Below are positions 9,664 through 17,111 of a stretch of 64,000 bases of DNA, in pieces. Source of the stretch: Pseudomonas azerbaijanoccidentalis. GTDB taxonomy: Bacteria; Pseudomonadota; Gammaproteobacteria; Pseudomonadales; Pseudomonadaceae. The stretch is from contig NZ_JAHSTU010000001.1 of NCBI RefSeq assembly GCF_019145495.1, positions 806,001-870,000 on the forward strand, written 5' to 3'. Below the pieces are notes generated by a model. The model saw nothing but the letters and a program-made list of their open reading frames with translations, searched no databases and was not told where the DNA came from. Made by a program: the position numbers and the translations under genes. Each line of letters opens with the position of its first letter. Position 1 is the stretch's first letter.

Positions 9664-9695
9664 ACTGTAGGAGCAAGCAGGCTCGCTCCTACAGT
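9664..9695. repeat. Short perfect palindrome, GAGC class REP remnant
   Basis: ACTGTAGGAGC and its perfect inverse GCTCCTACAGT enclose 10 nt. It looks like a collapsed pair of the GCGAGCAGGCTCGCTCC class. It lies just beyond the end of the minus-strand gene 9705-10199 and could fold in its transcript, but has no T tract. Confidence 0.6.
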
Positions 9696-9704
9696 GGGCT
9701 TGTC

Positions 9705-10199
9705 TCAGCTGCGTTCGCGGGGGATCAGGCTTTGCAGTTGTTGCGCCAGGAAGTTTGCGTCGAACGCAAAGGTATCCGGGTCTTTCAAGCCATTGGTCTT
9801 GCGCCACTGCCAGTTCGTGGCGGGTGGCAGGCACACCAGCGACACACTGCCAACCCGCGCAGCGGTAAAGCCCAGCACCGCCACGGAAATCTGCCCACCG
9901 GTGCCCATCACATCCGGGACGAATTCGACCGGTTTGCCGGCAATCAGAATGCTCAGCTTTTCGGTCTTGAACGTCGAGGTCTCGACTGGAACACTCGGCC
10001 CTGACGCGACATACGCTTCGCGGCTGACCTCCAGCAGATGCGGAACCAGTACCGGTTCCAGCCACTGCTGGATCTGATCGAACAGTTCACCCACGCGTTT
10101 GGCCCACTCGGCCGATTGCGATTCAAACAACTGCTTCTTGTGCGCTTCGCTGTCTGCGTAGTGACGAAGCATCTCGCCCAGTTGCTGTACGTCGTCCAT
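9705..10199 (-). CDS. Hypothetical protein, 164 residues
   Basis: I do not recognise this protein. It has no signal peptide or membrane helix. The N-terminal 45 residues are acidic and helical (several E/Q/H-rich turns), followed by a mixed beta-type region with Gly-rich turns (V-M-G-T-G-G-Q) and a C-terminal helix. The gene has normal local codon use, an ATG at 10199 with AAGGAACACCGC upstream, and a clean stop. It stands alone between repeats and a GNAT gene on the same strand. A small cytoplasmic protein of unknown role is the safest description. Confidence 0.7.
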   Translation of the reverse strand: MDDVQQLGEMLRHYADSEAHKKQLFESQSAEWAKRVGELFDQIQQWLEPVLVPHLLEVSREAYVASGPSVPVETSTFKTEKLSILIAGKPVEFVPDVMGTGGQISVAVLGFTAARVGSVSLVCLPPATNWQWRKTNGLKDPDTFAFDANFLAQQLQSLIPRERS

Positions 10200-10310
10200 T
10201 GCGGTGTTCCTTTGATTGAAGCCGTGCTGCGGACCTTGAGCATGGCAGAAGCGCGTTGCCGACGTACGACTAAAAGCGCGAACGGTGCTGGGGCGCCTCG
10301 GGGCGGTGCA

Positions 10311-10829
10311 TCAACTGGCCGCGGGTCGACGCAGACGCGCCATGCTCAAAGTATCCACCCAGGCACCGTCGCGCACGGCGTAGTCGCGCAGCAGCCCTTC
10401 GGTTTCGAAGCCGAACTTGCGATACAGGCCGATGGCGGCTTCATTGTCGGCAAATACCGAAAGCTCGACCCGGTGCAGGTTCATCCAGTTATCGGCGATA
10501 TCCAAGGCTGCTCTCAGCAGTTTCGAACCGACCCCCTTCCCCTGCCAGGTGTGTGCGACGCCCATGCCAAAACTGCCGGCATGGCTACGACGAATACGTG
10601 AGAACTGTTCCAGGGTAATGCTGCCGATCACGGTATCTTGATGCAGCGCCACCAGTTGCATCACCCGCTCGTTGTCCGACACCAGTCGCTTGCGCCAGAG
10701 ATCACTGGAGGGAAATGGCAATTGCAACGTTTGACGGGCAACCACCGGTTCGCGGTAAAGCGCGGTGATGCCTTCGATGTGGGACTCGTTGAGACGTTCG
10801 AGGGTGATGACAGGCTCGGTGGTGGGCAT
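10311..10829 (-). CDS. GNAT acetyltransferase, YhhY/AaaT-like
   Basis: This is a 172-residue GNAT fold. The acetyl-CoA pyrophosphate loop is Q96-G-K-G-V-G101, and the C-terminal motif is N-E-A-A-I-G-L-Y-R-K-F-G-F-E. Several stretches match what I recall of E. coli YhhY (AaaT), which acetylates amino acids: T-L-Q-x-P-x-P-S near residue 35, R-R-S-H-x-x-x-F-G near residue 80, and D-N-W near residue 114. The predicted role is N-acetylation of a small amine or amino acid in the cytoplasm. Its start is ATG 10829, with AAGGATG upstream. There is no operon partner. Confidence 0.8.
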   Translation of the reverse strand: MPTTEPVITLERLNESHIEGITALYREPVVARQTLQLPFPSSDLWRKRLVSDNERVMQLVALHQDTVIGSITLEQFSRIRRSHAGSFGMGVAHTWQGKGVGSKLLRAALDIADNWMNLHRVELSVFADNEAAIGLYRKFGFETEGLLRDYAVRDGAWVDTLSMARLRRPAAS

Positions 10830-10896
10830 GGTGAATCATCCTTGAGGCAGACATGGCCACTCACTCTATAACGCAGACCTCCCGAATGGCGAGCCC

Positions 10897-10986
10897 CCTG
10901 CAGGAGCGAGCTTGCTCGCGAAGTGGTGTAACAGTCGACGACGATGTGGGCTGACCTGGCGCTATCGCGAGCAGGCTCGCTCCTGC
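10897..10986. repeat. REP pair (inverted), GCGAGCAGGCTCGCTCC class
   Basis: CAGGAGCGAGCTTGCTCGCG and the inverse CGCGAGCAGGCTCGCTCCTG flank about 45 nt between the GNAT gene and the LysR gene. Further copies lie at 12035-12129 and 50270-50362, with single halves near 20726-20751 and 35275-35300. Confidence 0.85.
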
Positions 10987-10998
10987 CTTTGGAACGGG

Positions 10999-11979
10999 TC
11001 AGTCCTGGAACCAATCGCGTCGTTCTTCGAAAGTGGTGAGAATCAATTCCACCAGCATCTGCACCTGCGCCTGGTCCTGGGACTGCTCATTCACCGCCAG
11101 CCATACCTGGCGTTGCATCGGCTGGTTGAACAATCCCGGCAACCCGATCAAGCCACGGTCGAAGCGGCTCATATAGCCCGGCAGCAGGCCGATGCAGGCG
11201 CTGCACCGGATCATCTCCAGCATCAACTCATAAGAGTGCAACTGCACCACGCCGGCCAGACGCTGTTCTACCAGCGCATTCCACGGGCGAAAGCTGTCGA
11301 CCTGCCGCTCGTGTTGCCATTGCACCAGCAGGAAATCGGCGAGGTCATCGAGGTGTTCGGGGCGGGCCGTGACCCGTGAATAGCGTTTGGCGATGTGCGG
11401 CTGGAAGTCCAGTCGCGCCAGCGGTTGCGGCTCTGTAGTGGAGAAGCTTGGGCCTGGTATCGGCGATTCGGTGCCCGCCAGCCACAACACCACGTCGGCG
11501 CTGACCGCTTGCAATGACAGGTCACTGTCCAGCGAGATAATCTCCAGACGCACGCTGGCGTTGCGGCGCAACAGCGACACCAGATCACGTCCGAGGATGT
11601 CATGCAGGAGGGTTTGCGCCACCGCCAGCCGAATCAACGGCTGCTCGATCACCGGCAAGGTGCGCTCGTGCGCCAGGGCCAGCAGTTGGGCGTGCAACTG
11701 ATGGCCGTCACGGCTGAGTGTCAGTGAACTGTCCTTGAACATGAACAGCGTCCTTTGCAGTTGCTCTTCCAGTTGGGCCAGGTGTTTGCGCAGGATCGTC
11801 GGCCGCACATTGAGGCTGCGGGCGGCCTGCATGAAACACCCGCAGCGGGCGCTGACCAGAAAATACTGCACCACTTCGATGTCGATCCCGGCGGCCAGCG
11901 CCAGCCAGGTCTGAGGGTCTGCGTCCGGGGCACGGTATTGAACAACGCGCGAAGCCTCTGTCGGCTCTGTGAATGACAT
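10999..11979 (-). CDS. LysR-type transcriptional regulator
   Basis: This is a 326-residue protein. A winged helix-turn-helix lies at about residues 30-85 (E-V-V-Q-Y-F-L-V-S-A-R, then A-A-R-S-L-N-V and L-A-Q-L-E-E-Q-L), followed by a substrate-binding-like domain. It differs from common LysR proteins in having about 28 residues before the HTH and a weakly conserved effector domain. The start at ATG 11979 is chosen because AGGGAGT lies just upstream; the frame stays open to 12075 but that part reads through repeat-like DNA. It follows the TonB/two-partner-secretion array on the same strand, separated by a REP pair. From memory a LysR gene occupies a similar place beside the P. aeruginosa pdt locus, so it may control that array. 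Confidence 0.85.
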   Translation of the reverse strand: MSFTEPTEASRVVQYRAPDADPQTWLALAAGIDIEVVQYFLVSARCGCFMQAARSLNVRPTILRKHLAQLEEQLQRTLFMFKDSSLTLSRDGHQLHAQLLALAHERTLPVIEQPLIRLAVAQTLLHDILGRDLVSLLRRNASVRLEIISLDSDLSLQAVSADVVLWLAGTESPIPGPSFSTTEPQPLARLDFQPHIAKRYSRVTARPEHLDDLADFLLVQWQHERQVDSFRPWNALVEQRLAGVVQLHSYELMLEMIRCSACIGLLPGYMSRFDRGLIGLPGLFNQPMQRQVWLAVNEQSQDQAQVQMLVELILTTFEERRDWFQD

Positions 11980-12034
11980 CGATGACTCCCTGTCGATTTT
12001 TGTTGGTCTATGGCGACGCCTCGACGTGCGCGGT

Positions 12035-12129
12035 CCCCTGCAGGAGCGAGCCTGCTCGCGATAGCGAACTGCCAACCAACAGACATGTTGAATGCTGAAC
12101 CGCCATCGCGAGCAGGCTCGCTCCTACAG
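12035..12129. repeat. REP pair (inverted), GCGAGCAGGCTCGCTCC class
   Basis: CAGGAGCGAGCCTGCTCGCG faces CGCGAGCAGGCTCGCTCCTA across about 50 nt. It directly abuts the stop codon of the prolyl isomerase gene and may stabilise or end that operon's transcript; no T tract follows. Confidence 0.85.
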
Positions 12130-13083
12130 TTACTGAGGTTTTGTCTCCAGGATTTTGTTCAGCTCAGCGCCGTCGATACTCAGGGTTGCCGTGTTGAGCA
12201 TGCCTTCCAAGTAGGCCTTGGCAATTTGTTCCTGGCGCTGGGCACGCAGGGCCTGGGTCAGCCGTTCGCGCAGTTCGTCCAGGGTGGCGACCCGTGCCGG
12301 TTGTTGCTCGGTCAACTTGATCACGTGAAAGCCCATTGCACTCTGCACCGGCTCGGACACCGCGCCGACCTTGAGCCGAGACACCACATTGCGCACTTCG
12401 GGTACCAGTTGCGCCAATGGTTGCAACCCGGTATCACCGCCGCGCTCGGCGCTGTCGCGATCCTGCGAGTACTGCCCCGCCATCGCCGCAAATTCCGCCG
12501 GGGTGGCCTGGGCTTTGCGGCTCAACTCCTGGGCTTGCTTGCGCACGCTTTCCAGGTTTTGCGGTTCGCTCACCCCAAGGAAAATCTGACTGACACGGAA
12601 CAGCGCCGGCGTCTTCCATTGCGACTTGCCTGCGTCATACGCTTGCTGCAGTTCGGCTGCGCTGGGGTAATCCGCCGGCACCTGGCTGACCGATTGCAAG
12701 TAGTCGCGAAAGACGATTTGCTCGGTGGCGGCGCGGGTTTGCTGTTCGACCTCCGGGCGCTGACGCCAGCCTTGGGCGTCAGCCTGTTCCAGCACGGCTT
12801 TCTCGGCCAAGCGTGAGCGGATCCAGCTTTCCAGCGTCGCGCGATTGCCACGCAGTTGATCGCGCGTCTCCGCCGGCAAGGTGGCCAACAGCCTCTTGAG
12901 TTCTTCACTGTCGACTTGCTGATTGCCCAGTCGCGCCACGGCGGGCTCTGTCGACGCTACCGCCAGGGATTTCACCGGTTGCGGTGCCGCGACCGGGTCG
13001 TTGCCCGGCCGCAGGCCCAACGTCACGGCAACCACCACCACCGCCAGCGCCCCCGCGCTCGCTACTACCGTACGTTTTTTCAC
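12130..13083 (-). CDS. Periplasmic parvulin-type prolyl isomerase
   Basis: This is a 317-residue protein with an N-terminal hydrophobic anchor (residues 5-24), a SurA/PpiD-like helical chaperone region (about 45-155) and a parvulin domain (about 160-265). Parvulin landmarks are the strand F-R-V-S-Q-I-F, D-R-D-S-A-E-R-G-G-D-T-G, and the final M-G-F-H-V-I-K-L. It should assist folding of exported proteins in the periplasm. The start ATG overlaps the stop of the YbjN-like gene by 4 nt (ATGA), so it is the last member of the tpsB-exbBD operon. A dedicated chaperone for TpsA, TpsB or the porin is a reasonable inference; P. aeruginosa PA0699, also PpiC-type, sits in the matching locus as I recall. 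Confidence 0.85.
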   Translation of the reverse strand: MKKRTVVASAGALAVVVVAVTLGLRPGNDPVAAPQPVKSLAVASTEPAVARLGNQQVDSEELKRLLATLPAETRDQLRGNRATLESWIRSRLAEKAVLEQADAQGWRQRPEVEQQTRAATEQIVFRDYLQSVSQVPADYPSAAELQQAYDAGKSQWKTPALFRVSQIFLGVSEPQNLESVRKQAQELSRKAQATPAEFAAMAGQYSQDRDSAERGGDTGLQPLAQLVPEVRNVVSRLKVGAVSEPVQSAMGFHVIKLTEQQPARVATLDELRERLTQALRAQRQEQIAKAYLEGMLNTATLSIDGAELNKILETKPQ

Positions 13084-13559
13084 AGGGCAGCCACCTCGTC
13101 TTGCGTGGTGGCGCTGGTGTCAGCCTGAGCATGCAACTGCGCAGCGTTCTGGCTGTAATCGCGCAGGTAAACGATGAACTCTTGCAGCAAGCGATCCCAC
13201 AATTCCAGATTGCCGCGCAGGTAATCGGCGCTGACGCCAGCGGCCACGACCACGTCCATTTCCATCACCAGGAACTCGCCTTGCACCGACAACCGGGCAA
13301 AGCGACGCGAGGCATTCCACAGCTCCGCCAGCCCGGCCGGCAACTCGCCCTGCACGCGCAATGCGCAGCTGAACGTGAAGTCGACGTAGGTGCCCTGCTC
13401 CGCCGCCAGATTGCCGAAGCGCACGGCGTAACCGATCCCCTGGCTGGCGCTGAGCAATTGCACGATGCCGTTCTGATCAGTTTGATTAACGCGATAACCG
13501 GCGGCTTGCAGCACTTCGGTGAGCGATTGTGGCGATACGTGAGCGATCAATTGAGTCAT
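13080..13559 (-). CDS. YbjN-like (type III chaperone fold) protein
   Basis: The 159-residue product has no signal peptide. Its N-terminal helix and beta-sheet pattern (S-L-T-E-V-L-Q-A-A-G-Y-R-V, then V-D-F-T-F-S-C, then a hydrophobic V-M-E-M-D-V-V-V strand and a long C-terminal helix) resembles YbjN/DUF1790-type proteins, which share the fold of type III secretion chaperones. The last 20 or so residues are Ala/Gln/Thr-rich and probably disordered. It sits between the coiled-coil gene and the prolyl isomerase gene, overlapping the latter. A cytoplasmic assembly or targeting factor for this secretion array is possible but unproven; the family assignment is from pattern only. Confidence 0.6.
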   Translation of the reverse strand: MTQLIAHVSPQSLTEVLQAAGYRVNQTDQNGIVQLLSASQGIGYAVRFGNLAAEQGTYVDFTFSCALRVQGELPAGLAELWNASRRFARLSVQGEFLVMEMDVVVAAGVSADYLRGNLELWDRLLQEFIVYLRDYSQNAAQLHAQADTSATTQDEVAAL

Positions 13560-13577
13560 GTGAGTTCTTCCCTGTTT

Positions 13578-14207
13578 TCAGTGAGTGATCGCGGCCTGAG
13601 GCGCGTCGAATTGGGTCTTGTAGAGCTCGTCGCCAAAGCCTTGGGCCAGTTCTTCGAACTTGACCCGCGCAGTGCCGGCGAACGGTTGGCGAATCTTCAT
13701 CACTTCGGCGACGTCGATTTTTTCGTAGGCCGTGAGGATCTCCTTGGCCACGCCATACATCTGTTGATTTTTGACCGAACATTGCTGCATTTGTGTGTCA
13801 CGTTCAGTCAATTGCGCTTCGAGCCGGGCGCGTTCGGCTTCTTTGCCGCGCGCCATGACCAACAGATCGTCATAGGCCTTCTTGAACTTGCCGATCTGCT
13901 CGTTGCTGGCCGCCACTTGCGCCTGGGCCTGGCTGTGCAGGCTGTCTTGCTGACTCGCCAGTTGCTCGGCCGCGCCCTTGTACTTGGCCAACTCGGCGGT
14001 CAATTGTTTGATCTGTGCCTGAGCGGCCTTGGCCTCGGCTTGCGCCGCGACCTGGGCGGCGCTGGCCTGGGCCTGCTGGCTTTGCAGGGCCTGTAACTGT
14101 TGGGTGGTGCTGCGCAATTGCGTGCGCAAGCGTTCCTCCATGCCCTCGGCACTCGCCCCTTGGGCCACCAGCGCTCCCAGGGCAAACAACAGGATTTTTC
14201 TGTTCAT
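13578..14207 (-). CDS. Periplasmic coiled-coil protein
   Basis: The product has a signal peptide (cleavage likely after G-A-S-A near residue 20). A long Ala/Gln-rich heptad region follows (about residues 25-150), predicted to be a continuous coiled coil, and then a short globular tail containing a Y-x-K-I-D-V-A-E-V motif. I do not recognise a family. Start ATG 14207 is preferred over the adjacent GTG 14210 because of spacing from AGGGAGA. It lies between the porin and the YbjN-like gene with gaps of under 20 nt, so it belongs to the operon. A rod-like periplasmic spacer or linker between inner- and outer-membrane components is a plausible reading. Confidence 0.75.
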   Translation of the reverse strand: MNRKILLFALGALVAQGASAEGMEERLRTQLRSTTQQLQALQSQQAQASAAQVAAQAEAKAAQAQIKQLTAELAKYKGAAEQLASQQDSLHSQAQAQVAASNEQIGKFKKAYDDLLVMARGKEAERARLEAQLTERDTQMQQCSVKNQQMYGVAKEILTAYEKIDVAEVMKIRQPFAGTARVKFEELAQGFGDELYKTQFDAPQAAITH

Positions 14208-14224
14208 CACGTTCTCCCTGCGCC

Positions 14225-15934
14225 TTAGAAGCGCGTGTTGATCTCAAGCTGCAAGACGTCGATATCAAACGGCGCGCCGTACACGGCTTCGGAACTCAAC
14301 CAGCGACCGGTGGCATAGACGTTCTTGGCCAGACCGTAGTTGCCGCCCAGGAAGTAACCCTTGGCGTTGGTACCGCCTAAGTGGAACGAGGAATCGTTGA
14401 AACCGTCCGGCAAGGCATCCGGCTGGATGTACTTGTAGCCGGCGAACAGGTTCCAGTCGCCCTGCTTGCGCATATCCAGAGCGCTGCCGAGGGTGAACTG
14501 CACCATCCACGCATTGGCACCGCTTTCGATGTCGCCATCGCTGTCGAGGTTGTTGACGATCTGCCCTGCCGCACGTTTGCGCATGTCGCCTTCGTCGTAG
14601 CCCAGGTTGTGCACGTAATTGGCCTGGCTGCGCAGCTTGAAGTCTTCCGGCAAGTCGCTGTCCCAGACAAAGTTCAGGTCCAGCAGGTTGAACTCCGAGG
14701 CCAGGCCGACGTATTGCGGTTGCGCCGTGGTTGCCGGGTTGAGCGGGTTCGGTGTGATGTCACGCAACAGGAACACGGTGTTGCCCTTCTGCATGAACGC
14801 CGAACGGCTGCCGTCGGAGTCGCAGCCCGGCGCGCCGGCCCACGGTTCGCAAGGGCTGGAGCGCTGGCCTTCGATGTCGTCGAAGCGGTAGTAGGCCAAC
14901 GCACCTTTGAGGCGGTTGCTGGAGTTGATGGCCCAGTTGGCGCCGATCTGCGCACCAAACAGCCATTTGTTGTCGCTCTCTTCCTTGTCGAAGCCGTTAC
15001 TGGAACTGGTGTCGTTGGTGTACTCGATCGGGAATGCGCCGACGGTGCCGAACATGCCCCAATCGCGGTTGAGCTTGTGGTCGAACATCGCCGCGATACC
15101 GTCGAAGTTCAGCTCGTTGGAATACAGCATGTCGGTGGAGAAAAACGGGTTGGTAAAGCGGCCACCGGTCAGGGTCAACTCGTTGGTGGCTTTCCAGGTC
15201 AGGTAGCCCTGATCGAGCCAGATGTCTTTCTTGCCGAAACCGCCACCGAGCGTTTGGGTGGTCGACACCGGGCTGTTGTCGGAACCGGTGCCGATGCGAA
15301 TACCCGCGGTCCAGTCCGGCGCAATCACCGCTTTCATACCCAGACGCGCGCGCAGGCGCAGCAGGTTTTCGCGGTCTTCGCGGGTGTTGAGCAACGGCGG
15401 CAGGCTGGTGCTTGTGTTGGGGTTCACGTCGTACGGGCCGCTGTTGTTGAGCTTGGCGAAGTCGACGATTTCGTTGCTGTTGGTTCCCGAGTAGTAGCGC
15501 GATTCGTCCCGCAAGCGAATATCGCCATCGAAGCTGACCCGCGATACCCAGTCCGGGAACGTGTTGGGCTGGGCCCAGTTTTCCTGCTTGGCGGTGGCCA
15601 TGACTTCGGCCTTGACCTGATCGCGGATCTGGTCGCGCACGGCGGCCGGCACATACTGTACCCGCACATCGCCCGGTGCGGCGGCCGGGCCATTGGCGGC
15701 CACGGCGGTCGGAGCGGAAGCGGCTTTGCGCGCCTGGTCCGCTTCACTCTGGGCCTGGGCGATCAGCTTGTCGGCCTTGTCCTGTTTCAACACGCCTTGC
15801 TCCACCAGCAAGCGGATCAGATTGATCGTGGCGTTCTCTGAGGGCGCGGGCGCTGCCGCGGCCTGACCGACCAGGGTCGCAATGACCATGCCGACCGCCA
15901 GGGACAATCGATTCACATTGGAAATCATCTGCAC
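14225..15934 (-). CDS. Outer-membrane porin (putative porin family)
   Basis: This is a 569-residue protein with a signal peptide (cleavage near A-A-A-A-P, residue 28). A helical N-terminal segment rich in Ala/Gln/Lys (about 35-75) may reach into the periplasm. From about residue 110 a series of amphipathic strands with aromatic girdles follows, ending in a C-terminal N-T-R-F, as expected for a beta-barrel with terminal Phe. A Cys pair (C-E-P-W-A-G-A-P-G-C) lies in one predicted external loop. The family resembles the 'putative porin' group often encoded beside TonB-ExbB-ExbD genes. It sits immediately after the TonB-like gene, suggesting that this barrel or TpsB is the object of the energy-coupling proteins. 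I see no clear TonB box. Confidence 0.75.
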   Translation of the reverse strand: MQMISNVNRLSLAVGMVIATLVGQAAAAPAPSENATINLIRLLVEQGVLKQDKADKLIAQAQSEADQARKAASAPTAVAANGPAAAPGDVRVQYVPAAVRDQIRDQVKAEVMATAKQENWAQPNTFPDWVSRVSFDGDIRLRDESRYYSGTNSNEIVDFAKLNNSGPYDVNPNTSTSLPPLLNTREDRENLLRLRARLGMKAVIAPDWTAGIRIGTGSDNSPVSTTQTLGGGFGKKDIWLDQGYLTWKATNELTLTGGRFTNPFFSTDMLYSNELNFDGIAAMFDHKLNRDWGMFGTVGAFPIEYTNDTSSSNGFDKEESDNKWLFGAQIGANWAINSSNRLKGALAYYRFDDIEGQRSSPCEPWAGAPGCDSDGSRSAFMQKGNTVFLLRDITPNPLNPATTAQPQYVGLASEFNLLDLNFVWDSDLPEDFKLRSQANYVHNLGYDEGDMRKRAAGQIVNNLDSDGDIESGANAWMVQFTLGSALDMRKQGDWNLFAGYKYIQPDALPDGFNDSSFHLGGTNAKGYFLGGNYGLAKNVYATGRWLSSEAVYGAPFDIDVLQLEINTRF

Positions 15935-15967
15935 ACAACTCCTTATGGCAAAGCTTTGATAATGGGG

Positions 15968-16672
15968 TTAGCCCGGACGCCGCCCTTGCAGGGACACGCG
16001 CATGGGGACAGTGAAAGAAGCCGGTGGCCGCTGGTTCATGCGCGGCGCACCGCGAAGGGCTGCGAGTATTTGCGCGTCGACCTCGGCGTTGCCGCTGGAC
16101 TTGGCCAGCTCGACCCGCGAGATGTCGCCCGAGCTGCTCAACCACACGTCGACTTGCGCCTTGTAGGCCTGGTTGCGCAGGTCCGGGTTCTCGCGCAACA
16201 AGCGCTGAAAGCTGACGGCCATGAACTGGCTATACGTGCCGTTGCCCAGGCGTCCACCGCCGGAACCGGCCATGCCATTGCCCTTGCCCGCGCCGATACC
16301 GAAGTTGTCTGTGCCGGACTGCGCCGCACCGTCCATCTCCATTGGCTTGGCCAGGTCGTCCGCCGGTGAAGGCGGCGCTTCGACTTCCGGCGTGACCTCT
16401 TCCGGTTCCGGTGTCGGCTCGGGCTCGACCATTTTTTCTTCGACAGGAGGCTCTGGCTCCGGCGGTTTTTCCGGTGGCGGTGGCGGTGGTGGCGGCAACG
16501 GAATGATGGTCGGCACCTTCGGCGCTTCGCGGCGTATGCCGCTCATGTCGTTGGCCCATTGCCACAGGAACCACGCGGCCACGCCAGCAATCAGCAACCC
16601 GGCGCCCCACTTCACGAAGCGCACGGGGGACTTCTTGACGGGTGACGGGCTGATGGGAAGTTGAGCAGTCAT
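15968..16672 (-). CDS. TonB-like energy transducer
   Basis: The 234-residue product has a short cytoplasmic N-terminus and one membrane helix (about residues 22-43). A Pro/Glu-rich periplasmic spacer follows, with a run of prolines near residue 63 and E-P-E-P repeats, then a Gly/Asn-rich stretch and a C-terminal TonB domain (about 145-234) with V-D-V-W-L-S-S-S-G-D-I. It should carry energy from an ExbB-ExbD complex across the periplasm. The start is 2 nt before the exbD stop on the same strand, so the two genes are translated as neighbours. Its gene partners point to a system dedicated to the adjacent outer-membrane proteins. Confidence 0.85.
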   Translation of the reverse strand: MTAQLPISPSPVKKSPVRFVKWGAGLLIAGVAAWFLWQWANDMSGIRREAPKVPTIIPLPPPPPPPPEKPPEPEPPVEEKMVEPEPTPEPEEVTPEVEAPPSPADDLAKPMEMDGAAQSGTDNFGIGAGKGNGMAGSGGGRLGNGTYSQFMAVSFQRLLRENPDLRNQAYKAQVDVWLSSSGDISRVELAKSSGNAEVDAQILAALRGAPRMNQRPPASFTVPMRVSLQGRRPG

Positions 16673-16674
16673 GG

Positions 16675-17100
16675 TCAGCCCTGTGTCGGTTTGCCGGTCA
16701 CCAGACCGACTTGTGACATTTCCAGACGACGCAGCAGGTCCAGCACCTCGATGACTTTTTGGTACTGCACGGTGGCGTCGCCGCGCACGATCACCGGGAA
16801 GTCCGGGCTCTGGGCTTTCTCGATTCGCAGTCGGTCTTCAAGTTCGGCCAGCGTCACCGGATAGGCATCGAGGAACACCTGGCCCCCGTCGTTGACCGAA
16901 ATGGCCTTGGTCTTGGCTTCGGACAGTGACGCCGAGGCACTGGCCTTCGGCAGGTTGATCTGGATGCCGGACACCTGTGCGGTGGCGGTGAGGATGAACA
17001 TCACCAACACCACCATCAGCACGTCCACCAGGGGCGTGATGTTGATGCTGTCGACTGCGGTGTCTTCGTCATCGTCGTGGGAGGCATTTACGGAAGCCAT
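16675..17100 (-). CDS. exbD: ExbD/TolR-type biopolymer transport protein
   Basis: This 141-residue protein has an acidic cytoplasmic N-terminus, one membrane helix (about 22-41) and a periplasmic domain, the normal size and layout of ExbD/TolR. The helix contains the conserved proton-path Asp in T-P-L-V-D26-V-L. With the ExbB-like product of the preceding gene it should form the proton-driven stator that powers the TonB-like protein encoded next. Spacing to both neighbours is under 15 nt. In P. aeruginosa the equivalent position is exbD2, as I recall. Confidence 0.92.
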   Translation of the reverse strand: MASVNASHDDDEDTAVDSINITPLVDVLMVVLVMFILTATAQVSGIQINLPKASASASLSEAKTKAISVNDGGQVFLDAYPVTLAELEDRLRIEKAQSPDFPVIVRGDATVQYQKVIEVLDLLRRLEMSQVGLVTGKPTQG

Positions 17101-17111
17101 GTCTGTGCTCC

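Noticed and set aside
9468..9665. Possible 65-residue gene in the 9.3-9.7 kb gap
   Set aside because: Mixed Cys/Ser-rich composition, no ribosome site, and repeats on both sides; more likely non-coding.
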